NCBI GenBank assembly: GCA_946894095.1
Contig: OX335657.1
Coordinates: 1,860,001-1,924,000, forward strand
Length of the DNA stretch: 64,000 bases
Source of the DNA: Incurvaria masculella
Taxonomy: Eukaryota; Arthropoda; Insecta; Lepidoptera; Incurvariidae
Reading direction: 5' to 3'
Notes under the pieces: generated by a model
What the model was told of the DNA's origin: nothing
What the model saw: the letters and a program-made list of their open reading frames with translations, nothing else
Databases searched by the model: none
Program-made: the position numbers and the translations under genes
Part shown: in pieces, positions 55,561-64,000 of the stretch
Position numbering within the stretch: position 1 is the first letter of the stretch
Layout: every line of letters starts with the position of its first letter

Positions 55561-55597
55561 AACGAGAGATGATCTAAGTTCCAATTGTTTTATTTTT

Positions 55598-55882
55598 TAG
55601 GGTTCCGTACCCAAAGGGTGCCAACGGAACCCTATTACTAAGCCTCCGCTGTCCGTCGGTCCGTCCGTCCTTCACAGGGCTGTTTCTCATGAACCGTAAT
55701 AGGTAGGTAGCTGAAATTTTCACAGAGTGTGTATTTATTTTGCCGCTATAACAACAAATAGGCAAAAACAATAACAATAAGAATCAAAGGGGGGCCCCAT
55801 ACAAAAAACCTGATTTTGTTGTGTTAAATCTTGTACGATGGTACGGAACCCTTCGTGTGCGAGTCCGACTCGCACTTGGCCG
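55598..55882 (-). mobile_element. GTCC-microsatellite MITE
   Basis: agggttccgtacccaaaggg to gactcgcacttggccga, with a short (GTCC)n. Confidence 0.9.
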
Positions 55883-56085
55883 ATTTTTTATTTAACTTGA
55901 CATCGATAGTTATGACCACACACCGTAATGATGTTAGCCCAACACACCGCATTAGCGAATGAATTAGGCGCCATGCCAGGTCCTTTCCTTTAGGAGCCAA
56001 GTGCGAGTCGGACTCGCACACGAAGGGTTCCGTACCATCGTACAAGACTTAACACAAAAAAATCACGTTTTTTTTTATGGATTTT

Positions 56086-57381
56086 ATAATTTTTATTTAT
56101 TTATTTATTTATTTATTTGGAAAATCAACAGCTTTTATAAACATAGCTTTTATACAATGACAAAAATGCAAAACATAAGCCAATAACAGATTTCCACTTC
56201 TTGTACAAAAAAGACTGTGCTCCAACTGTATTCGTCTATGATGGTGAGAGATTGTGTGAGGGTGTGTGTGGTGTGTCAGAGGGTGTGTATGTATATGTAT
56301 GTGTGTAAATCATCTTGATGTAAATATATAAATATGGGTGGAATGAGAATGAAGATGTATGAAATTGATGAATGATTTTGCTTATTTCGTATTATTTAAA
56401 TTTATGCTTAAATGTCTTCAAGTGTCACAAGAGCTTCAATAATTTTTTTTCGAAATGTATATTTGGTGTGGATGAAGATATCAATTTCATTGAACTTACG
56501 AATATAGTTTCGTGTAATACGCGTTAATATCTTATTTTTAGCATAGTTTGTGCGTTGAAGTGGCGCGTGAAATAATGGTATGTGTCGGGTACGACGGCAA
56601 GGCACATTCAAACTCAACTCGTTCAGCAATTCGACCCCGTACTATGTCAAAAAGCACCATCATGTCCAAGACATTCCTTCTTTTTTCTAGGCTTATCACC
56701 TTGTGCGCCAGACAACTAGCTTCGTACGAATCAAATGTTAAATTTCGTCGGTAATTTAAGTGCTTTATAAATTTATTTTGTATTCTTTCGATAGAAACAA
56801 TATATTTCGCATACATAGGTGACCAGATACTACTGGCGTACTCGAGAACGCTGCGTACGTATGCAAAATATACTGTTTTTAAACATGCGATATCTTTAAA
56901 CGGTTTACATACCCTAATAACAAATCCAAGACTTTTATATGCTTTTTGTGTAATATAATCATAATGTTGTGATAGCACAAGTTTGCTATCCAAAAGTACA
57001 CCTAGATCGCGGATAAGATCTACTTTTGCTATAGGGGTACCATCGAATGTGTAATTGTAAATATTTGGATTACTTTTTCGGGTAAATGTGATGGCCTGAC
57101 ATTTTTTTATATTAAAATTGATTCTATTTCTGGCATAGTACAACGATAAACGATCTAAATCCTGTTGAAGTATTAAACAGTCTGTTAAGTTGCGTATTAG
57201 CATGTAATTTTTTTTATCGTCAGCATAAAGTAAATGTTTCGAGTTCTTAAAACATTCACTAATGTCATAGAGGTAAGCAACATAGAACAGTGGTCCTAGG
57301 TGCGATCCTTGGGGTACTCCGGAAGTAACTGCTACGTTGTTAGATTTGAGGCTTCCAATCACTACTATTTGCGAGCGTATT
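56086..57381 (-). mobile_element. 5'-truncated LINE inserted in the MITE
   Basis: Its 3' end, read in reverse, is an (AAAT)n tract (56090-56118). The 3' UTR has a CA/GT-rich block (56240-56310). The body encodes the reverse transcriptase fragment below. The 5' end stops inside the RT domain, as after incomplete reverse transcription. Confidence 0.85.
56538..57362 (-). pseudogene. LINE reverse transcriptase fragment (274 aa), open but 5'-truncated
   Basis: The frame starts near the end of the RT palm: TSGVPQGSHLGPLFYV (motif B), then LLYADDKKNYM with the catalytic YADD, a DLGVLLDSKL block, and VYFAYVRSVLEYASSIWSP near the end of the RT/thumb. The order and spacing match Jockey/CR1-type ORF2. 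The endonuclease and the first RT motifs are missing, so it is not autonomous. It has no internal stop over 274 codons, which suggests a young insertion. Motif B ends FYVAYLYDI instead of the more usual LFINDI-like form. Confidence 0.85.
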
Positions 57382-57827
57382 ACCTATTTGTTGTTATAGC
57401 GGCAAAATAAATACACACTTTGTGAAAATTTCAGCTACCTACCTATTACGGTACATGGGATACAGCCCTGTGACAGACGGACGGACGGACGGACAGCGGA
57501 GGCTTAGTAATAGGGTTCCGTTTTCACCCTTTGGATACGGAACCCTAAGAAGGATCTAGTAAGGCAAGTAATTTTTTTCCAAACCATATAACAGTTTGCA
57601 TTCGTGACATAATGCACTTACGCAACTCAGAAAGAGAAAGAAAGTGGTGGATGAACGGGGCGGATATCGAACCCATGACCTCGGAAACGGAAGGTAATTT
57701 CCCGCTCCCCCTCCCGCGCCTTGTCCTACAAACGTACGTACTACCCGCTCTATACTGTGCTAATACTAGATAACAACGATTGTTAGATTATAAACAGGAT
57801 TAGTGGTGGATTTTTTTTATGTAACTG

Positions 57828-58232
57828 GTCATTTTTTCTATGCTACCTGACATAGATGGCTAACCCCACACAACTACCGTTATGATATTAGTCCAATACA
57901 CCATATTCCCGAAGGAATTAGGTGCCATGCCAGGATCTTCCCTTTATGAGCACGGCTACATTGAACTGGATGGAAAACACGGACAATGTTTAATTGCCGC
58001 TTTGACCATATTTTCATCCAATGCGATGGTACCTACCCGGGCGGGATTAAACCCTACCACCTAGTAGGGGAAGGGGACCTGCAGTTTTACATGGATTCCG
58101 AACCATGGAGCAGCCCGCATTCGTGACGAAATGCACTTATCGAACTCGGAAAGAGAAAGACAGTGGTGCATGTCGGAATTGAACCTGGGCCTCTGGTACG
58201 CTAGGCCAGTCCCCGCGCCACTAGGCTACGAG
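57828..58232 (-). repeat. tRNA-derived SINE, full length
   Basis: atgctacctgacatagatgg to cgcgccactaggctacgagc, with all body landmarks. It closely resembles the 43.2 kb copy. Confidence 0.9.
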
Positions 58233-58331
58233 CTAAGTCAATACATGGATAGGTTAATACCAAGCCATTATATTATTGTTAGCCTAACACACCACATGGT
58301 AACTAAGTGCCATGCAAGAATCTTCCTTATA

Positions 58332-59615
58332 TTGGTTGGGGAAAAAGTTTCTTCGCATTTTTTAAGAAAATTCAAAACATTTTTTAATATGGTTTATTTA
58401 CATTTAACTAAAGTATGTAGGTACTATTTTGTTCGATAACTTTTTGCCATCTTGTAGGTAGGGACATGATCCCATTGCTATAGAAATATTGGGACTTCTG
58501 ATCAATATACCGCGACAAGTGGTTTTGGCAGTCCTCTCGTGATGTTAACCTGACACTGCCTAAAGAATTCTGAAGAGACCTAAACAGGTGGAAATCTGAA
58601 GGTGCAAGGTCAGGACTATACGGCGGATGCATTAACACCTCCCAGCCAAACTCTCTTAGTTTTTGCCGAGTGGCTAAAGATGTGTGAGGTCTAGCGTTAT
58701 CATGATGAAAAACCACACCCCTTCTGTTGATTAATTCCGGCCGCTTTCTCTCAACTTCTTGCTTTAATCTCATCAGTTGTTCGCAGTAGAGTTCAGAATC
58801 GATGGTCCTGCCTGGTGGTAACAGCTCATAATGAATAATGCCCTTCCAATCCCACCACACACACAGCATCACCTTGTTGCGAGTTAACCCGGGTTTCGCC
58901 ACAGTCTGTGAAGCTTGACCGGCCTTTGACCACGACCTTTTTCGCACGTTCTTGTCGTAAGTGATCCACTTTTCATCACCAGTTATCAGCTTCTTCAAAA
59001 ATGGTTCGGTTTCATTGCGTCGTAATAAAGAATCACAAATGAGTACACGGTTCATTAGGTTTCTTTCAGTGAGCTCGTGAGGTACCCAAATATCGAGCTT
59101 TTTTGTGTACCCAGTTTTTTTCAAATGCGCTAAAACTGTTTTGTGGTCAATTCCTAGTTCTTCAGCTACGTCGTAACTACTGATATGCCGATCTTGCTCC
59201 ACTTTTTCAAAAATGGCATCCATTTTATCCGTAATAGGGCGACCAGAGCGACGTGCATCTTTGACATCAAAATGTCCGGATTGAAAACGCTTAAACCAAA
59301 TTTGTGCTACTCTCACAGACACTGCACTAGGTCCATAAACATCGCAAATTTTTTTCGCGGCTTGCGTTGCATTTTTAACTTTTTTGTAGTAAAATTTTAA
59401 AATGTATCGAATTTCTTCATTAGATTCACTCATTTTGACAGTACGAAAAACAAATGAGAATCACACATTTTCCTAATTTGAATTTGGAATTATGTTCTTT
59501 AAAATTTAAACTTTCAATGATACCAAAACCAGCCAGATACAAATAGTATAGCCAAAGAGATTTTATTACAAGTTCATACATACTATAATGCGAAAAGACT
59601 TTTTCCCCGACCTAT
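58332..59615 (-). mobile_element. Full-length mariner transposon
   Basis: It is 1284 bp. The terminal inverted repeats begin ttggttggggaaaaagttt (left) and, reversed, ataggtcggggaaaaagtc (right), both followed by (t)tcgcatt. It is flanked by TA, the required mariner target. It encodes one intact transposase. Its length is normal for the family. Confidence 0.93.
58408..59433 (-). CDS. Mariner transposase, intact (341 aa)
   Basis: This enzyme cuts and pastes the element by binding its TIRs. The N-terminal half holds two helix-turn-helix regions (about residues 20-65 with VRVAQIWFKRF, and about 85-110 with DVAEELGIDHKTVLAHLKK), then the linker WVPHEL. The catalytic triad is complete: D in TGDEKW, D in HHDNARPHT, and, 34 residues later, D in YSPDLAPSDFHLF, the D,D34D signature of mariner proper. 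The C-terminus has the usual YSNGI--LP-RWQKVIEQ. There is no stop or frameshift over 341 codons, the expected length. WVPHELTERN and the overall pattern suggest the Cecropia-type subfamily; this is from memory. It may be active, but this was not tested. Confidence 0.95.
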   Translation of the reverse strand: MSESNEEIRYILKFYYKKVKNATQAAKKICDVYGPSAVSVRVAQIWFKRFQSGHFDVKDARRSGRPITDKMDAIFEKVEQDRHISSYDVAEELGIDHKTVLAHLKKTGYTKKLDIWVPHELTERNLMNRVLICDSLLRRNETEPFLKKLITGDEKWITYDKNVRKRSWSKAGQASQTVAKPGLTRNKVMLCVWWDWKGIIHYELLPPGRTIDSELYCEQLMRLKQEVERKRPELINRRGVVFHHDNARPHTSLATRQKLREFGWEVLMHPPYSPDLAPSDFHLFRSLQNSLGSVRLTSREDCQNHLSRYIDQKSQYFYSNGIMSLPTRWQKVIEQNSTYIL

Positions 59616-59725
59616 TATTACTCGGCTACATTTCGGGTTCATTCAAATCGCCTCTACCACCTAGTAAGTAAGGAAGGGGACCAACAGTTTTACGTGGAAT
59701 CCGAACCACGGCAAGCCTCAACGGT

Positions 59726-59993
59726 CGAAAACGATCACGCATCTAGACCCCGACCGCGCTCAGAGTTGCTTCACCCAGCTTATCGAACCGCAAGGCATCG
59801 CGCCAATGGGCTTTCGAGGCTGAGTAGCAGATTGCTCTCGGACAGCCTAGAGAAACAAGTCGGGTCGTTTGGCACACGACACTCACAATGGCTTGACGGC
59901 GCACAAGATACAGCTGGCTGTCATTGAGTTTATGTTCATCCCGGCAGATGGCGCCGCACCTTGTGCCGCCTTCTCCTCCGTGACATACACTAA
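59726..59993. other. Unassigned, partly repeated
   Basis: 59740-59830 (cttatcgaaccgcaaggcat, cgcgccaatgggctt) resembles 14916-15000. No gene was recognised. Confidence 0.3.
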
Positions 59994-60158
59994 GGCCTGG
60001 ACCACATGAACGGAATAAAACCGGACGGACGGAATTAATTTGTTGAATCGTCTATGGAAGTGTATGGGTCCGGCCACATGCACTCACTGATTCCGGGGTT
60101 CCCAACATAGGCAGAAATTCCGTGCGTCCTGTTTTATTCCGTTCATGTGGTCCAGGTC
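59994..60158. mobile_element. TAA-target MITE (PIF/Harbinger type)
   Basis: The inverted ends read GGCCTGGACCACATGAACGG, then aataaaac, on the left and GACCTGGACCACATGAACGG from the right, about 43 bp in all. TAA is present on both sides (59991-59993 and 60159-60161). It is 165 bp. Confidence 0.85.
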
Positions 60159-61555
60159 TAAAGATGAAGGGATATACTGCTAATGTCCTACCCATAGATA
60201 TATTAAGAAAATATCTGTGGTCTTACCTATGTAGAATAGGGGTAAATAAAAGCTTACAGGTGGCGTTGCAATTCACATTTGAGAATAGATTAAATGTAAA
60301 CCAATGAATATCGATGAAATATTTTATTTACAATGACATTACTTACTTTATTTAGCGACTATTACTTACTATATTAGCGAAATTTAGACTTAAGCTTAGT
60401 TTATTGACGGTGTAACTTGTTCTGGCAGTGACGGGAGATGGCGCTGGTTATAAATGTCACAGTACCAGCAAAAATGACGTTGCATGACGTTAGTTATACC
60501 TTCCACTTTAATATATGGCCTTGACGACTCTGCCGCCGTCGCTGCTGCTACAGTTCCACATCGCTTATTTTGCGCGTGGCCAAATCTGAAACTAAACTAT
60601 TTCAGTATTTTGAACGCGTAAAATAATGCCTTAAGTGTACTAAAGAGGAGAGATTCTCTTGAATGTGAGAAAGTTCTTCGAGGACGAAGAGGAAAGAAAT
60701 TGGCAATAATCCCATTTCAAAACGTCACCGAGAGCGCCTTCGCCGTGTTGCCATTGCAACAAATCCGGTTACCCAGTATTGATTCCCTTTAGGCTTAGTT
60801 AATTTTAGAGGCAGAAATGTTCCCCCATAAATGATTTTATTTCCTGTGGTAACCATAAGACGACAGTGGAACCCCCAGCCAGGCGCAAAATTATCTATGT
60901 GGGACTATACCGCTCAGCGCCGCGGTCGCCGCTTCCGCAACCGCTGTCCGCTTCCCGCCATTGGCCCTCCGCCTTCCCGCCGCACCGTGGCATCTTGCCA
61001 GCCAGCAACCCTCCTGCACTTACAGATGTTATGAACACCTTGAATAATGTACTTAGTTCGCCGAGGCCGCGCGCCGCCGTCTGGGTTATTAAACTGGAGT
61101 CGTGTTGTTTAGTGAACTCGACGCTCTACGTATTATTGCAGACATTAAACAACAAATTATGCTTTAAAATGTGTATTTAATTATCTCATTAGTGGAAAGG
61201 TAAACAAATTATCACCTGTGTCACGATATAAGCCCGACACACCTCACAAGAACTAGGTGTCATAAATTGAACTGGATGGAGCTTTGCCTTTTTTTCTCTT
61301 ATCTAAAATAAACACGTTGACAGAGAGAATGAAAAAAGTACAGATTTGGGTACTGATTGCATTGAGTACCGGATCGCAGTTTCATTTCATTTAATTTTTA
61401 TTCATCATTTTGATCTTATGCATACACTTAGATACGTAAATTATAATAAACACTATCAGTGTCTGCTGTTAATAGGCTACGTCAAAATAAAAATATACAA
61501 AATCAAAATTGGAATGATAAAAGCAATTAAACAATTACAGTGAGCATAGAAGTAC
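60159..61555. other. No gene recognised; GC-rich islet at 60880-61090
   Basis: The islet is CpG-rich and has open frames on both strands (plus 60866-61180; minus from about 61000). It ends in a possible acceptor (gcacttacag) on plus. None resembles a known protein. 61235-61280 contains a SINE scrap (caagaactaggtgtcataaa). Confidence 0.3.
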
Positions 61556-61559
61556 GGGA

Positions 61560-61905
61560 GTTTCAACCGAAATTCCACTTTATTTCTCTTTCTGAGTTGG
61601 ATAAGTGCATTTCGTCACGAATGCGAGTTGCTCCATGGTTCAGAATCCATGAAAATCTGAAGGTCCCCTTCCCCTAGTGGATGGTAGGGTTTAAGCCCGC
61701 CCGGGTTGGTACCATCGCATTGGATGAAACGATGAAAATTGATCGAAGCGGCAATGAAAAATTGTCCGTGTTTTCCATTCAGTTCGATGTAGCCATGCTC
61801 GTTAAGGGTACCTAATTCCTTCGGGAATGTGGGGTGTTGGGCTAATATCATAACGGTAGTCGTGTGGTATTAGCCATTCATATCAGGTTGCCTAAAACAA
61901 AAACT
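61560..61905 (+). repeat. tRNA-derived SINE without head
   Basis: It starts at tttctctttctgagttggat and runs through tttcgtcacgaatgcgag, aagcccgcccgggttggtac and gtgtggtattagccattcat to a weak A tail. The tRNA-like head is missing. Confidence 0.85.
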
Positions 61906-63050
61906 AGGATTTAATTCTCAAGCTCCAACGAAACCTGACAACTTCGCAGGGAGCTATTTAGTGCAACAAACTCGATGTTGCGTGTCCCGAACTCGTAAGC
62001 ATAACTATAGTTAGACGTTTTCCACTAACTCGTGGCGGGTTGATCGCTCCCCGGTCTTTTCATGCTCGTTGGCCTGCGGCGACGCGCCCTCCGGCGGCGC
62101 GCGGAGGGCGGGCGCCGCCCAAACTCGCTCGCACAGAACACTGATAAGGGTCGCCACTTGCTATAATTTGACTTCTCGAACTGTGCGAATAAGCTAGTGC
62201 GGTGATGCTGTAGAGGTCGTGACCTTTAAGAAATGCAGGAAGATGTTCCCATTAAGCGCCTGTCGGCCACTAAAGCATGGATAGTTTATATAGAGTTATC
62301 TATAATTATAGAACAGCACAATGAACTACCCAGAGAAAAGCAATTTGGAGAAAACAATCCTTCAGTACCCTAAAATTGCACTAAAGAGAACTTTTTAATT
62401 CCAGCCCTAAAGCAGTGAACGGAGGTGGCAAAGTTGTGTGGAGAAATGTTTTTTCCTTTATACGTTCTTATACCATTCACCCGAATGCGAGGAAATTTTA
62501 TTGAGTTGTTGTACACGCAAGGTTTGACAGACCTATTCAATAGGCTCCGCTCGGGTTAAGGTCCAAATCGGAGCCGGGAACAAAACATCCTAAAATTTGG
62601 AGTTTGAGGTCGGAATTCTTATTTCGCAATTAAGCAAAACACAGAAATATTTCGTGAAGCAAATAGATGGAGCAATGTTCAAGAAACCAATAAAACAAGT
62701 ATAGTTTGGTATTTTTTTGTATTCAAATAGATGTTTCTATAAAAATAAATGTTTACTTTGTTGCTATAACATGTAATTAGCTATTCAATTTGTTACGACT
62801 ACGAAAAAGGAAGATGTGTTGTCGGTGTATTGCAGAACAGTTTTGCCAAAATCATTAAATCTTGAAGCAGTTTTTAATGTTCACCTCTGCTGTATCTTTA
62901 CTTGTTAGCAACAACTATTTTTGCATCAAAATTAGCTACAAGTTTCGAAAAAAAAGCGCTGTGCTGCAAGTCCAGCTTGGCTAAGTCATACCTTCCGGAA
63001 GACAATATTAACACACTAAGCCCCGGTTGCACGAAGAGACGGCTAAGTTA
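61906..63050. other. No gene recognised; GC-rich islet at 62030-62120
   Basis: The islet (ctgcggcgacgcgccctccg, then ggcggcgcgcggagggcg) is strongly CpG-rich and nearly self-complementary. Around 62530 is a trace of the repeat family seen at 20-118 (ggctccgctcgggttaa). Confidence 0.3.
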
Positions 63051-63054
63051 ATCA

Positions 63055-63270
63055 ATGTTCAAACACGTCACTTTTAGTGGTCCGCATAGAGTTCCTTCCA
63101 TACTGTCCACACAAAGTGACGTGTTTGATCATACGTTGAAGTTGATTTTGATTTTTTGTCCTTTCGTGCACTCGGCCCTAAGTCAGGGACAAGCGTCAAA
63201 ATTGACAATCCCGTCCCGCTTGGCAAAGGCAAGCACAAGTAACGTCTATGAATATCAGCATCAGAGTCGC
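63055..63270. mobile_element. Possible MITE remnants
   Basis: caaacacgtcactttt (63060) and aaagtgacgtgtttga (63112) are inverted. Farther right, cacaagtaacgtctatgaat and atcagcat weakly resemble the end of the element at 40098-40256. Confidence 0.4.
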
Positions 63271-63455
63271 GACTCGCTAAAATGGTCACCGCGGTTGGGT
63301 TGAGTGGCGTGCGTAAAAAAGGACCAATTTCCGATAACTGGGTCGCATAAATTAGGGTTGATATAATTGATGACGCGTGTGATGCAGGCATTAATGAAAT
63401 CAATTATATGCGGTTGATTTTAAAAAAGCAGGAATGTAATGCGACTTAGGTGCGT

Positions 63456-63790
63456 GACATAGGCTCTTACGCCAGATAATACTTGTAATGCTATAAATTA
63501 CATTAATTTATATCATGGCATTAGTAACTTTGTTAGTTGTAAGTCATTTAAACTGAGGGTTTCTGTTTCTATTGTTCTTAGCCTTAAACTGTTCTACCAA
63601 GGAATTGTTTGCATAGCATTTAGATCTAAGTGTGTATTTCATAATTGTGAATGGAAAAGATATGTTATTTTATCTTACCCGTGAAGATCCTTTGCGAGTT
63701 GAAGTTGGGTTGATCGAATCCGCGGATCTTTGTGACGTAACTTAGTGTAGTTTGACTACCAAATAAATAAATGAAATGAAAAAATAAGTG
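63456..63790 (+). repeat. LINE 3' region (gtagtttgactacc family)
   Basis: cttgtaatgctataaattac, agtaactttgttagttgtaa, ttgatcgaatccgcggatct, then gtagtttgactacc and an AAATAAATG-like tail. It is the best-preserved tail of the family in the window. Confidence 0.75.
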
Positions 63791-64000
63791 AAATAAACCC
63801 ACGCCGCAAGTAATTAAATCGAATTTGTAATATCCAGGTTCCTGTGTATTTAAATTGTATAATTAATTATTATTAATTCCACGCGTCGTATACTCGTGGA
63901 ATATCGTTGAAATATGATTAAACTTTTGAAACATTACTATCATATTCCATGAATTCCACTTTACCATGAATATTTATCCGAGAAGATATAGCAGGAATGG

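Larger units (their letters stand above)
55996..57548 (+). mobile_element. GTCC-microsatellite MITE interrupted by a LINE
   Basis: The left part is 55996-56085 (gccaagtgcgagtcggactc, gaagggttccgtaccatcg). The right part is 57382-57548 (ttgttatagcggcaaaataa, ctttggatacggaaccct). The LINE lies between. Confidence 0.85.
55913..57725 (-). repeat. SINE split by a MITE that is itself split by a LINE
   Basis: The left part (55913-55995: cacaccgtaatgatgttagc, gaatgaattaggcgccatgc) is the reversed SINE 3' end. The right part (57590-57725: gcattcgtgacataatgcac, caactcagaaagagaaag) is its 5' half. About 150 bp of body are missing at the junction. Confidence 0.75.
58240..59725 (-). repeat. SINE (ccacatgg subfamily) split by mariner
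   Basis: The left part 58250-58331 (cctaacacaccacatggtaa, taagtgccatgcaagaatct) resumes at 59616 (tactcggctacatt, then ctctaccacctagtaagtaa and aggggaccaacagttttacg). The joined site matches the SINE around ccttta-tgagc-cggctacatt, and TA is present on both sides of the mariner. Confidence 0.8.

Overview
This window is nuclear DNA from an insect, most likely a moth or butterfly (Lepidoptera). The evidence is an intron-rich cytochrome P450 gene of the CYP4 clan that resembles the lepidopteran CYP340 group; many copies of a TIR element that carries a (GTCC/GTCT)n microsatellite, a class described from Lepidoptera; a Cecropia-like mariner; and AT-rich sequence packed with SINEs, MITEs and LINE 3' tails. 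I see no operons, ribosome binding sites, CRISPR arrays or phage. The species cannot be named from the sequence alone.

Layout. 2.3-8.0 kb: one complete P450 gene in ten exons (492 aa), whose introns hold a LINE remnant, a SINE and a long-TIR MITE. The last intron uses a GC-AG donor. 8.7-12.7 kb: a TTAA-flanked TIR element, a SINE, and a decayed non-LTR retrotransposon split by an AT-rich insertion and by two tandem MITEs. 12.8-13.8 kb: three tandem copies of one TIR element. 14-17 kb: scattered repeat fragments in otherwise unassigned sequence. 17.2-24.8 kb: a dense nest of MITEs, including a palindromic element present twice, once filled by two further elements and once empty of them. 27.0-27.6 kb: a possible two-exon gene for a 66-aa single-pass membrane protein. 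29-36 kb: TTAA-type elements, palindromic MITEs, and a tRNA-like SINE head at 31.5 kb. 37.1-37.7 kb: a GC-rich island, perhaps a promoter or exon. 38.3-38.9 kb: an inverted array of 100-bp units. 39.6-45.7 kb: a 5S-rRNA-headed SINE, several tRNA-headed SINEs, a short element with 45-bp perfect arms (twin of one at 24.3 kb), and a hammerhead-like motif. 46.9-57.5 kb: more TTAA and GTCC elements, two LINE reverse-transcriptase fragments, and a SINE/MITE/LINE nest. 58.3-59.6 kb: a full mariner with an intact D,D34D transposase inserted in a SINE. 60-64 kb: a PIF/Harbinger-type MITE, a SINE, GC-rich islets and a LINE tail.

How it works together. The P450 is the only confidently functional host gene and would act at the ER membrane in oxidation of small hydrophobic compounds. 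The mariner is the only element with an apparently complete enzyme. Most other repeats are non-autonomous and depend on enzymes encoded elsewhere: LINE reverse transcriptases for the SINEs, and PIF/Harbinger, TTAA-type and other transposases for the MITEs. Nesting gives a relative history. SINEs are often the oldest layer, hit later by GTCC MITEs, TAA-target MITEs and the mariner. Coordinates of repeat ends are read by eye and may be off by several bases.
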